Source: Aquatica leii (lineage: Eukaryota; Arthropoda; Insecta; Coleoptera; Lampyridae). Taken from it: 64,000 nucleotides of DNA. The stretch spans positions 134,124,545 to 134,188,544 of the forward strand of contig CM069433.1 of assembly GCA_035610365.1 (NCBI GenBank), written 5' to 3'. Positions within the stretch are counted from its first letter, which is position 1, and each line of letters begins with the position of its first letter. Made by a program: the position numbers and the translations under genes. Under the pieces are notes generated by a model that saw only the letters and a list, made by a program, of their open reading frames with translations, did not search any database and had not been told where the DNA came from. Positions 12,576 to 23,760 of the stretch are shown one piece after another.

Positions 12576-12876
12576 GGGACCAATACACCTATAGAATTTT
12601 CCTAAATGAACCCATACGTATAAAATAAAGAAAATAAGAAATTCTAAGACAGAGATTTATATAATATGAATTTAAGAATAATCACTTAATTTAATTCCTT
12701 CCTGTGTGTCCAGCACTAAAGACGAACCGAGAAGACCCGCTTACTTACATCAAATTTAAGTAGAGGTAGATACGTGCGACGTATTGTTGCATTTACACGA
12801 GAACTAGTGCGCTCGACGGACCTTTCTAGTAGAAAAAGAAAATACGTTCCTTCATAGAATTTCCAATGGATTCTGT
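12576..12876. other. Unassigned interval next to the repeat arm
   Basis: Somewhat richer in G+C than the flanks (12710-12830), with no coding similarity that I recognise. Confidence 0.4.
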
Positions 12877-13350
12877 ATAAATAGGATATACAGGATTTTC
12901 ATGTAACCCGTTCGATAAAAGTTTTTATACTTCCAATCATAGTTTAATTTTTATTTTTTTAAATGTTAAGGAAATGCTTATTGGCTTTATAATTAAAATA
13001 TATACCGGAAGTGACATCAGCTTTTTTATTTTATATGGAATGCTATGCTTTTTATTATTTTTTTCAAATTTTCGTGTAATTTTAAACTAATTTTGTTCAT
13101 AGCTAATTATCCCAAAAGTCAACGGTTTTTGAAATATTTAGATGTTTTTGAGAATTCTTACATTTGTAACATCAACTTTAAAAATTCCTATCTTGTCAAA
13201 TTATGTTTAGTTTAAGCTGCGATATCTGTATCACTATACATTCAAAGTATCATTTTTCAAACAACCTTTTGTAAAGAGTCAACACACATACAGAGTGTTC
13301 AAAATCTAATGCCAAAGTTAACAACTTTTACATGCGTAAAACTCAATTTT
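12877..13350 (+). repeat. Dispersed ~470-bp repeat, left copy
   Basis: This block is repeated in inverted orientation at about 19575-20063. Shared words run throughout: AAGTTTTTATACTT, ACCGGAAGTGA (TACCGGAAGTGAC here), GGAATGCTATGCTTTTTAT, CATTTGTAACATCAACTTTA, and CCAAAGTTAACAACTTTTAC near the right edge. Similarity ends after GCGTAAAACTC (about 13348). No open frame is conserved between the copies, so it is noncoding. Confidence 0.8.
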
Positions 13351-14022
13351 TTTTAAATGGAACGGCCTATACATGTTAAGATGGTTAAAAATACAATAAA
13401 ATTCTGCATCAATTGATATAATGGTTTCCTATACCCATCTTTACCTGTTAATGAGTTATAAAAATTTTTTTGATATTGGTACAAATTTAAATTAAAAATT
13501 CATCTAGTGGCGAAATTCTAAATTATAATCACCACAATTTGTTTAGAGTTAGTTTTTTTCAACAATACTAACTTTATTGATATCGGTTGAATGGTTTTGA
13601 AGTTATAGACATTTCTTTGGAAAAACTTTTGAACACTTCTCACCACTTTATTTTCGAAGATACGGCGAAAAATATTTAACGAGAAACACATTTTATTTTA
13701 GCTTAAGAAAGCATATATCTTTTTGTTGCCTTAATAAGGCAAAATTTCGAGAAACTTCACTAATGTAATTCAAGCTAGCGTTTACACCCTATAGAGGTCA
13801 TTTTACAAACTTAAAAATTATTTCCAGGACTTTCTCTTGGCTAATTTAGTTATACAATTTTTACCGCAAATCTCTACAATGAGCAATTTTAATTAAAATT
13901 TATACTAATGAAGAATAACAACAACTTTGGATTTTTGGGTAACCGTATTCTCTATTAAAAGTAAAAAATTTTGTGCAAACATTATTTTGATATGTGAAAT
14001 AGTTTAAGAGATATCAAATTTA
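13351..14022. other. Noncoding sequence upstream of the THAP remnant
   Basis: AT-rich, with no coding similarity. The segment 14030-14110 just beyond it is richer in G+C and contains ACGTGTGACGTCAT; by position it may be the promoter region of the THAP element, but nothing proves this. Confidence 0.35.
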
Positions 14023-14166
14023 CTAATGTAAGTGCGCCATGCGGTTTACACTCACTACGTGTGACGTCATACTACAACACTCGTGTAGACCGTTGCGCGT
14101 TCCTGTACGATAAATTTCAAGTTTACCCAATTTAAAAAAAATTTTTAGTCTGCAGACAACAAAACT

Positions 14167-14706
14167 ATGCGTTGTGCCAAAGTGTATGAACACAACTAAC
14201 AACGCACCAGAAAAATTCATTTTTGTTGTTTCATCCAATGCACAAATGCAAAAGAAATCGATACGAGTTATAAAAAGGTTGGATCCATTTAGAGCTAAAA
14301 GTTGTGTGTATTGTTGTAAAGATTACTTTTTCAGGTCAAATAACTATCTTCATCTCCGACATGTATTTGTTAGGTTATATTAATGTTAGACCAACAGAAC
14401 TTTTAGTAACAATAAAAAAGATGCATACGCAGATTTGGTGTTTTTGTAATGTTGTCAAGCAAATTCGTATGCACCAAATTGACTTAGGTGTACTTATACC
14501 TACCTGCCTGGCCTACCAAGCCAGAACCTAAGATCTTCTTTTATAAAGAATAAAAATAACATAGGACAACTGCCTTTCTTCAAAATTACGCCTATAGGTA
14601 TTGCTTATTTATTGAGTAATTATTAAATCAGAATTAGCTTATTAAATAGAGCATAGAGGAGGCAGAATCAAATTTAAAAAAGAAGTAGTTCCTCACAAAT
14701 TTGAAT
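14167..14706 (+). pseudogene. THAP-domain transposase remnant (P-element-like)
   Basis: A THAP zinc finger (C2CH, DNA-binding) can be read in two blocks. Block one (about 14174-14337) begins VPKCMNTTNNAPEKF and ends CVYCCKDYF, giving the first Cys pair and the second Cys; the usual His of the DHF motif is Tyr here. Block two (about 14652-14706) reads GGRIKFKKEVVPHKFEC, the conserved end of these domains. Between them lies a gap starting with CAG|GTCAAA and ending with ATAG, consistent with an intron or insertion. The Met at 14167 is out of frame with block one, suggesting a small deletion. A stop follows the FEC block. THAP domains of this form occur in P-like and related insect transposases. 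The catalytic part is absent. Confidence 0.6.
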
Positions 14707-14857
14707 GCCAGTAACAAAAAGATCTCCAGTACAAAAACGAAATCGCATAAAGTTTGCTGAGAAATTGTTAGTTAAAGATGCCCTTCTTTCAACATCAAAT
14801 GCACCCGAAGAAGTCTATGTTGTGTATTGTGAAAACAAACATGTAGTTGAGGACCCA

Positions 14858-17800
14858 TTAGCGACAGCAAATAATCGGTATTTGGAAAAAGTTCGTAGTT
14901 TTTCCGACTTTTATGTTATCTAATGATAGCAGATGCAAGGAAATTGCACTCCCATTTGACACAACTCTTTTACAAACTTAATTCTTACATTTTCATAGTT
15001 CGTGCAACTAAACAACAGATGGTTCAAGTCGCCTATATAATTCTTAAACCTATACGGTGCAGATGAGTGGGAAAGCGGCCATGTCCTAAACGTAATCTGG
15101 TTATTATTGATAATTCATATTTTGGTAGTGAAAAACAAAATATAGGAGGCGACTTAGGTAAATTAGACAGCTTTGTGAGTTTCTACGAACGTGTTGTGGC
15201 CAATGATTTTCCCAACTAGCTTTTGCTTTTATTTTAAACACTGATAATAAATCCGAGTAAATTATAACATTGGTGCACTCTGGTAGGTTTAGAGATGATT
15301 TTGCGAACTTGCCGACTATTTCATTTTCTATGATTCCTTGGTGCGCTTTGGCCCATACTAATGTGACTGTTACATTCAATTGATGATGCTCAAAAAGTTG
15401 TGACATTATGTTTGTAAGTAGATCATTTTTAAAATACTTATTTGAAAATTGAAATAATGCTGTTAGTACGAATTTAGAATCAGAAAAGATAACAACATTT
15501 GACGTATTATTTTTTTTAATCCAATCCAAGCTTTGATTAATAGCGTATGCTTCTGCAGTAAAAATTGAGCAAAAATTGTGAAGTACTGCAACTGTAAAAA
15601 GCGCAACCTGTTTTATTGTGAACCTTTGATCCATCCGTGGATATTAGTGATGGGTTATTGGATTTTGCAATTATAGACTTTGCTAAAGAGTTATTGTCTT
15701 GGCAATTATTATTAAAAACTGAAATAACGATTTTTGGTTTGAAAAAAATTAATGTGGTACGGTACAAGAAACATTGGGTAGGTGGTATTTTTTTTAGTTT
15801 GACAAAGATTAATAGTATCTGGATATGCAGATACTAAAGGGTGGTCATTTTTCAGCCTCCAGTAAGTATTTGTCAGGCAATGAATATGTAAAGAGTGCAA
15901 CTTGTTTGTTAACTCATTATTAAATAATCGAATTTTTAGAGTTTTTTTTTTGATTGGCAGATATTGTCTCTTTGGGAATAGTGGTGGTTATTGAGTTTCT
16001 ACTAAAACAGCCTGACATGGAGATGACGTCATAGCACCCACACAAATACGAAGAGATTTGTATTGTATTCTATCAAGTGTAGCTAAGTTGCTTTTAGATG
16101 CTGACCCGTACAGAATGCTACCATAATCTAGTAACTATCTTATGTATGCCTTGTATAGAAGGAGAGAGCTAATAGGATTTGCACACTATTTGATTCTAGT
16201 TGTGCATTTTAAAATATTGATCCTTTTTGCACACTTTTTTTGTATATAATCTATATACTTGATCCACAGTAATTTGGTGTCTAATATGACCCCTAGATAT
16301 TTGTAAAAGTGGACCGATGAAATATTATATCCACCCAGATCAATAGTGTTATTTATTTTTAACCTATGTCTGGTAAAAACTTGGATTGCTGTTTTGGACG
16401 GTGACAGTTCAAAGCCATGTTCACTCATCCATTGCGATAATGGGCATATAGCGTGACTCAAATTTTCTATAGAGGCATCATAAGATCTATTTGAGTAATG
16501 TAGGCAAATGTCTTCCGCGTATTGTAAGCAAGTACTACGACGACCACTCCATAAGCTGTGTAAACTTGCTGTATAAATATTAAAAAGTAAAGGACTTAGT
16601 GATTTACTTTATTGTGATCTTTAATATATATTTTCCGGTTAACAAATAAGTTGCCAATGCTACTTTGTTAATAGTTTGGAGTTTGTTTTTAAGAATGCTA
16701 AGATCAAAAGCTTCGTATGCGCCTTTTAAATCTACATACAAACATGCTAAATATTCGTTTTTTGATAATGTAATTTGTATATCAGTCACTAATTGTATTA
16801 AGGCGTCAAGTGTACCACGACCTCGACGTAATCCAAATTGATTTGAAGGCAATATCGTATTGTGTTCACAAAACCACTCTAATCTTGATTTTATGATGCG
16901 TTTAAATGTTTTTGTTAAACATGACATAAGAGAGATAGGTCTGTATGAATCTGTTAAATTAGCGTCTTTATTAGGTTTTAATACAAATATAATAATAATT
17001 TCTTTTAATTCAGAAATTTATGTTCCGCTTAACCATCAATCATTGTAAACATCTAAAATTGTTTGCAAAGCCGTACAAGGAAGTTGTGGAATCATAGAGT
17101 AAGTGAGATTGTGTAATCCTGGAGCCGTGTTATGGTGTTGTTTTATTGCTCAAGATAATTCAGAGTAAGTAAATTTTTCGCTTAAAAAATTGTTTTGCGT
17201 AGAATTATCTGTATTACGTATAAAAAAAAGTGATGCATAGGAAGGTGTGTATTTATCTAATAATTTGTCTAAGAGTTTCAGATAAAATTGTAAGTTTTTT
17301 TTTGGTTGGGACAAGTTTTTCTTATTTTTTCCATATTTCAGAAGGTTAAGTGTTTTTGTTTATTGTACTTAAATATTTTTCAACTTTACCTACTTTTTTG
17401 CAAGAGCATTCGTTTACATTTTGCTTCGATTTTTCTATATGTCAAAGTTTTCAAAATTAGATAGTTTTTTGTACTCTTTAAACATTTTTTTTTGGTTAAC
17501 CATTTTTATGAAATCTTGATCCCACCAAGTAGGTAACTGACATTTTAATTGAAATGATTTATTCGTTGTTAGTGCAATAGAAGATGCGTATTCTATGGCG
17601 TGAGAATTTTAAATTTTTGGGGAGTTGAACTACAAAGTGGATTTTAGTTAAGATAGGTTTCAATTTATGATTTATATCTAGGCAAATTAGCATTACGATC
17701 CGACCATTTGTTAGAAGGAATGAGGAACGTTTCTGGAATATTGAAATTAAGTTAAATGCAAATTGGAAAATGATCGGAATCCATGTGATCTTCTAAGACT

Positions 17801-18000
17801 TGCCAGGAAGTTTATCTTGCTAATGCAGATGATGTAAGGGTAACGTCCACCGTAGATGGATGATTAGGGGAACAATGAAAAATAGTGTGTTTTCCATTAT
17901 TTAGTACTATAAGGTCTATGTTTTCTATTACATCTACAAATATATGTCCTTGTTTGTTATACTTCAATTTGACTGGAAAAGTTATTTTGGAGTTCAATCA
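14858..18000 (-). pseudogene. Non-LTR retrotransposon ORF2 (endonuclease end, reverse transcriptase, RNase H), copy 1
   Basis: Reading down the minus strand: the last third of an apurinic-type endonuclease (17812-17997, IDLIVLNNGKHTIF and STVDVTL); reverse transcriptase blocks with FKRIIKSRLEWF and NQFGLRRGRGTLDAL (16790-16910), LYVDLKGAYEAFDLSIL (about 16695-16745), SLSPLLFNIY (about 16580) and QYAED (about 16511-16525, where YADD is expected); a thumb region ending in YKYLGVILDTKLLW (about 16260-16300); RNase H with STDGSK (about 15645), TAEAYAI (about 15550), FSDSK (about 15480) and AKAHQGI (about 15345); then LRLGHGRFPTHLHR (about 15080) and DLNHLLFSC (about 15010), the usual C-terminal block, ending at a stop at 14858-14860. 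Frameshifts and stops are frequent. The fourth RNase H acidic residue reads Gly. RNase H suggests the I/LOA/R1 group of elements. Confidence 0.85.
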
Positions 18001-18009
18001 TATAAGCTT

Positions 18010-19428
18010 TTAAACAATCAAAGATTATAGTAGTGATTTCTTCAGCGATTTTTTCTTTAAATTGTATAATTTCGTTTTTATATGGATTAGGTATGATGGG
18101 TTTAGTAGGAATAATAAATGTAGATTTTTCTGTGATTAAAGGATTTTTATTAGAGGTTAAAGTGTGCTTATCTAATTCTGGTGAGTATGGAGCTTTACGT
18201 TTTTTTAGGTACCCAATAGCGGATGAGTTAGACGAGGTTTATTTATAAGTGTTGGATTCGGTGTAGCGCTTTGATTCAATAGTGGAGGAAATTTTTCGAG
18301 TGTTTTTAAAACTGAATATTGATTGTTAGTAGTAACTTTTGAGTAAGATGGATTATTTATACATAATTCTGCTTGTTTAAAAAAAATGTTGTCGGTCGCG
18401 ATTAATTTTTTAATTTGTTGTTTAAAAAATATCGGACAGTTTTTGTTAGTCGAATTATGGAATTCACTTTTACAGTGTGCACAATAATTTTTATTTGTGC
18501 AATTGGTTTCATTAGTGATGGATTGGGTCGCGACAGCGCTGTGATTAAGTACGCAAGCGATTTGATTAGATGTTTTAATTCAAATAAAATAACGACGGTG
18601 ACGATATTTTTAAGTTGATAGATTTTATGTTAGTTGTACTTATTGTTTTCTTTATTAATAAGTATTCAATCCTACATTATGGGTATTGCCACATGTTATA
18701 CAACGAGTTTTGCTTTTAGATAGTCTGGAATTGTGTCCGTATCTTAAGCAATTACGACACTGAACTACTAGAAAAATGTAAAATTCCACCGTAAAGTTTA
18801 CATGCGAATGTTTGACAGTAATGAATTTTCTAGAAAAAACTACGATATTTTGTATTTGTAGCGTTATTATGTTTCCGTCATTATCCGTCACCTGTTGATT
18901 ACACTCAATAGCCATTTTTAAGTAGTCTTCATTAAAAAATGTATCTACCATACGCACTAACCCTTTCCTTTGAGTATAAAATCTAGATATGTATGCAATA
19001 AAATTTTTGTTAGTTACGCATTCGTGGTTAATTAACGTATTTGCAACATTCAAACAATTGAAAATTACTTTAACTTTTGATACGCCTAGTGATTTAATAT
19101 CAACAATGTGTTTCTTAAGTGCATCGTGCGAATAAAGATAGTTCCCTATTCTGATAAGAAATAACCTTCCTACGTTTTTAATTTTAAGTTCGATATGAAC
19201 AGAGAATGGGCCGGTATCACTGGATTGATATTTGTTATTTAACTTTCTATATGGATTTATAGTATTTACATCGGTGTTATTACCTTGTAAAACATTAGGT
19301 TTTTCTACGTCATCTACACTTACTATTTCAACCGGATCTAAATCATGTGCTGGTTTAGCTTCCATGTCCAAATCATTGTTAAAGGGCGATCTGCAGTGGT
19401 CGCCCTGATGTGTGATCATTGGTAGCAC
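18010..19428 (-). pseudogene. Non-LTR retrotransposon ORF1 (gag-like), copy 1
   Basis: Starts at Met on 19428 and runs 257 codons to 18655, then continues in another frame to about 18050. The N-terminal third is polar. The middle block (VSKVKVIFNCLNVANTLINH) matches the ORF1 of copy 2 at 34.4-34.9 kb (AKVKIIFKTYNCANSFINH). The C-terminus holds zinc knuckles, CRNCLRYGHN (about 18718-18750) and, after a frameshift, NYCAHCKSEFHN, followed by FFKQAELCINNPSYS, the sFkEAe block typical of these proteins. ORF1 proteins bind element RNA. The frame ends almost directly against the last third of the endonuclease, so most of the endonuclease is deleted. The 5' untranslated region probably reaches about 19570. 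Confidence 0.8.
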
Positions 19429-19574
19429 TAACTAAACACTTTTGTAATCTGTACTAAACAGTTATTACGTTTTAAGTACTTAAACTTAAAGATAAGCTTT
19501 AATTCGATTATAACACGCGTGAATTTAAAACGAAGCGCACTTGATACAGGGTCTACGTGAACTGTTGAAAATTG

Positions 19575-20063
19575 AGTTTTACCGAGTTTTACGCATGTAA
19601 AAGTTGTTAACTTTGGCATTATATTATGAACACTCTGTATGTGTAATGGACCTTTACTAAATGTTGTTCAAAAGATGATAAATTGAATACTTAGTGATAG
19701 AAATATCGCAGCTTAATCTTCATAATTTGACGTGATATGAATTTTTAAAGTTGATGTTACAAATGTGAAAATTTTCAAAAACATGTAAATATCTCAACAA
19801 CCGTTGCCTTTTGGGATAATCAGCAACGAACAAAATCAGTTTAAAAGTACACGTAAAATTGAAAAAATTAATAAAAAGTATAGCATTCCATATAAAATAA
19901 AAAAGCTGTCGGTATAACCGGAAGTGATAGGTTCTTGAATATATTTTAATTATAAAGCCAATAACCATTTACTTAATATTTAAAAAAAATTAAAATTAAA
20001 TTATGATTGAAAGTATAAAAACTTCTAATGAACAGGTTACGTGAAAAATCATGTATAGAAGGT
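19575..20063 (-). repeat. Dispersed ~470-bp repeat, right copy (inverted)
   Basis: Reverse complement of the repeat at 12877-13350, about 80% identical by eye, with small indels. Together the two copies bracket the THAP remnant and the first non-LTR element. They could be long terminal inverted repeats of one element or two independent insertions. Confidence 0.8.
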
Positions 20064-20379
20064 GTTTTAAAGTACATGCAAAAAGCTACACATCACCCAT
20101 TAGGAAAAAAAGGATTCGATTCTTCTGCGAAAATAGTTTTGACAACTGGGTCAAAGCTGTTAAAACTTTTATACCCAGGAAGGTTCACAATTAGATATAA
20201 ATTCAGTACAGTTAATAACTGAAGTGAAGAAAGGTACAAATATTTTGGCAAGTTTGAATATAAAAAAACCAAAGAAACGCAAGAAGCAAGGAATCTCTAC
20301 TTTGCATAAGAATTTCTTCATTTTATTATATGATGATTCAACAATTGGCAATTCGTGTCCATAACGAAAAAGCTTTCAG

Positions 20380-21290
20380 TTTTATGAACTTGGAGCAAAT
20401 GATATACTATATAATTTTAGAAGAAACAGGACAAAGCGATTTTTCAATAATATTACATCAAACCACAGATTATAGCAATTTTGAGCAGACCTTATTTTGC
20501 ATTTGAATAACTACAGTGGCTCCAGAGTCAAAAGAACATTTTTTTTTGTTCTATAATACATCTTCGACCACAACAGAAACTTTTCTGAAACTTGTACAAA
20601 ATTGCTTAATTTGTTTCAACTTAAAGATTCATAACTATAGAAGCTAGTGATAGCATAGAGCTAGAAACGTTAGCGGCACTTGGACGGATTGCAAAAAAAA
20701 TGAAGTTTGTACATTGTTTAGCACACGATCTAAATTTTTGTTGCACAAGATACGATGCGAATAACGCCACAAGTACAGGATTTTTTAGTAATGTCAAAAA
20801 GTTAATTACACTTAAAAGAAAACCTTCTAAAATTTTGTCTTTGAAAAACTCTAAAAAGACACAGTAGTAAATGAATTCGATACTTCAGTTTACCCAAAAG
20901 GTATAAAACCGTTCTGCCTAATAAGGTGAAGTCTGCGTCAAGTCTCTCAAACTCTTAATGGATAACTATAAAGTGTGGCTTTCATTATTTCAATAACTGA
21001 GTAACGATCTGAAAGATGAAGTTGGAGCAAAACCATCTGGACATCTGCAAAAACTCCTTCCATTCGAATAATTTTTTTTACTGAAAATTCTGTTAGAAAG
21101 TTTGAAAAACATAAAGTTACTAAATAAAGCATTACAAGACATTTAATTTAACTTCAAAAAGACTGAAAGTAACATAACAAATGTACTGACAACTTTGAGA
21201 GGAATCAGAAACGATAGTAAGTTTGAGATTTGGTGGAATAAAATCATTTTTCAAGCAAACAATCTTGAACTAAAAAAGCCCCACGTGTAA
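20380..21290 (+). pseudogene. hAT transposase remnant, DUF4371/ZMYM1-like
   Basis: Successive frames give FSIILHQTTDYSNFEQTLF (about 20441-20500, the DEttDyS catalytic block with the first Asp position reading His), SKEHFFLFYNTSSTTTETFL (about 20528-20595), FVHCLAHDLNFCC (about 20704-20745, the cysteine-histidine block before the insertion domain), DNYKVWLSLF and KPSGHLQKLLPFE (about 20960-21066), then FFLLKILLESLK and LTTLRGIRNDSKFEIWW (to about 21238). This order is that of TTF-type/ZMYM1-like hAT proteins. At least five frameshifts or stops make it inactive. No N-terminal zinc finger or C-terminal dimerisation block is readable. Its 5' portion may have been separated by the nested insertions upstream. 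Confidence 0.75.
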
Positions 21291-23057
21291 AATGAATAAA
21301 TGGAAGTAAAGAATCTTTTTTCGAAAAATTTTTGACACGTGTATAAATGTAGATGTGCGGCATATACAAAATCGCATTTGAGAAAAATAGTATCATTCGC
21401 TTTGGGCAAAGATAACAATGTTATAAAACTGTTAAACAAAAAAAACGTTATTGTCAATAATCTGAATGACCTCTTTATAAGTTTCTAGTTTTTTGGTTGT
21501 TTTTATAGCTTTCTGTATTATTTTTTTTTATTTGTATATATATATGTATATACTGTATTTTTTATTTTTGATTGTTTTACATTTTTTCGATGTAATAAGA
21601 CTTTGTCTCCAATTTTCAATTTTTTATACAAATAATAATACATACATATGAAATTTGAGTTTCTGTTAGCATTTATTGTTTAGTTGTTTTTCATTTCAAC
21701 TGATAAAGGATTAAACTTCATACACTTAACGTGTTGCATTGACAAAAATAAAAGTTTAGCTGGGTACTTTTATTGATATTTATGGATAGATACACAAATA
21801 TATTTTTTGGAATCCATTAACAAATTTACAACGCCTCCGAACTAAATGGATACAAATGTAGTACACTTTAGTTTACCCAAATAAAAAGCATTTCCAAAAT
21901 GAACTGTGTAATGTTAAAAGCACTTTGATAGACTTTGTCTGCTGTATGAATTTTGTCCAGGACTGTCAATTTTTCAAATGAAACATATTAACTTTTACTT
22001 TTGTTTTGACGTTGACAGAAACCGCACGTGAAAACTAACGTTGCACCCAGTGAGATTTCCATTTTTAAATATTGAATTCTATTCTCGTTATAAATAGGTA
22101 CATTAACTTGGATTCGTATGTGTTACCTGTGAAAGTTTTGTTGGGGTAAAAATTAACTTTTATTTTTACGACGCGATTTAATTTTCTCGTATTACCATAG
22201 CGAGTTAGGCCACGTGTTTACATCTTCGGAATTGTAAATGTTTTTTAAGTACATCTCTTTCGACTCGATAACTTGGAGTATGTGTGAATGCAATCATTGC
22301 ATACAAACACCCATCTTAAGGATTCATTTGGGGGCAATAGGATATTTGTGAGATGGACGATTAATATAAAAAATTTAGTGGCACACCTGCTATCTTATCA
22401 GTGGACAAGTTAGTTGTTCGTTTGCTTATTAAATTATATTCTCATATTGTAATAGTATTAAGTCATGTAACTACGTGTATGAAGCGTTGCCTACTTATAA
22501 CCATCTGCTGATAGTAAATTTATTTATCGTCTTATGGATAATTCGTTATTTTATACTTCTTAATTATTATTTAGATGTTTGGTTGCAAGGGATTAATAGT
22601 AGTGTAATGGAGATAGTAAGATTAAGGAAAAATGAAATTGAACCCGCAGAAGTTGCCAAAATAAATGAAAATAAACATAATTCATTATTAGAACCTTGCA
22701 AAACTAGTTTGGGACAAAACGAATCAGAACAAGCAAGAAATCGTTGTTATTATGAACAAAGCTGGTGTGGTCACCACACAACTTTCCTATAAGAAATGAT
22801 AATGATATAAGGAATGCCTACATATTGTTTTAATGTTGTATTGTCATAAAACCAGTAATTTGATTGGATTGAAGTAATATATACACGTTTGTATTGACTT
22901 CCTAGCATGCTATAATTTTTTTGAAATTCTTATCCTCGATTTAATTAAATATATAACCGAAATATGGCAAATTAAGCTTACGTTCTCATATTGACTAACC
23001 CCTATATTTGTGCGCCTCGATATTGGTTTCTCTTTTAGTAAATCAGTAAAAATGATT
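21291..23057. other. Interval with one unrecognised 105-codon frame
   Basis: The plus-strand frame 22475-22792 starts with a hydrophobic, potentially membrane-spanning stretch (LLIVNLFIVLWIIRYFILL) and ends in a polar, Asn/Glu-rich tail. I recognise no family and cannot tell whether it is real. A short TATATATATATGTATATAC run lies at about 21536-21555. Nothing else is supported. Confidence 0.3.
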
Positions 23058-23402
23058 ATTTTTAACGTATCTTGTTTTCCATTCAAGATATGGAATTTTT
23101 TTCTAAAAAAAATCGTTGCACTCAGGACTCGAACCTAGATTATATTTGTGAATTCATTTTAAATTATAAATAAAATATCTAATAAACTGTTAATGTTAGA
23201 ATTTTTTTTTATTTAAATAAATTGTTAGGAAGATTTATTTCTATAAGAAACTAAAAATAATTCGACTAATTTACATACGTACAAAATTATATAAGAAAAA
23301 CTGTTTGAAATGGCGGATACACCTGCTTCCGGTTTCTTTATCAGACTCATCTTTTGATAGAACCGAGAGAATATGAAAAGCCATCTTTATATCAAATTTC
23401 AA
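23058..23402. repeat. Duplicated repeat, unit A
   Basis: Unit A (TTTTTAACGTATCTTG ... GATAGAACCGAGAGAATAT) recurs as unit B starting 422 bp later. It includes ACTCGAACCTAGATTATAT and the block AAGAAACTAAAAATAATTCG. There is no coding frame. Confidence 0.75.
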
Positions 23403-23480
23403 TTTATTCAATCCAAAGATGTCAGGAAGATGCAGCGCAGCATTCCGTGTATAAACAAGTCACAAGAATATAAAAAAAAT

Positions 23481-23760
23481 ATTTTTAACGTATTTTGCTT
23501 TACCTTCAAGATATGAAATTTAAAAAAATTGTCGCAGGCAGGATTCGAACCTAGATTATATATAGAACTCACTTCAAATTATAAATCAAATATCTCTATA
23601 AGAAACTAAAAATAATTCGAATAATTTACATACCTACAAAATTATATAAGAAAAACTGTTAAAAAAGACGGATACACCGACTTCAGGTTTTTTATCAGAA
23701 CCATCTTTTGATAGAACCGAGATAATATAAAAAGCAAGCAAGCTACATAACAAATTTCAA
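23481..23760. repeat. Duplicated repeat, unit B, with tRNA-like B-box on minus strand
   Basis: Copy of unit A with internal deletion. On the minus strand, GGTTCGAATCC is an exact RNA polymerase III B-box word, as in tRNA-derived SINEs; unit A has the decayed form GGTTCGAGTCC. The flanking T-stem does not pair, so this is not a tRNA gene. A SINE origin is possible but unproven. Confidence 0.55.

Noticed and set aside
14705-14923. 72-codon plus-strand frame starting MPVTKRSPVQKRN
   Set aside because: It straddles the junction between the THAP remnant and the non-LTR C-terminus; its second half is antisense to LLSLDNIKVGKTTNF of the retrotransposon.
19428-19619. Minus-strand 63-codon frame upstream of ORF1 copy 1
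   Set aside because: It lies in the presumed 5' untranslated region and runs into the dispersed repeat; no similarity to ORF1 of copy 2.
23530-23560. tRNA gene on the minus strand because of GGTTCGAATCC
   Set aside because: The T-stem does not pair and no acceptor stem, D-arm or anticodon arm can be laid out.
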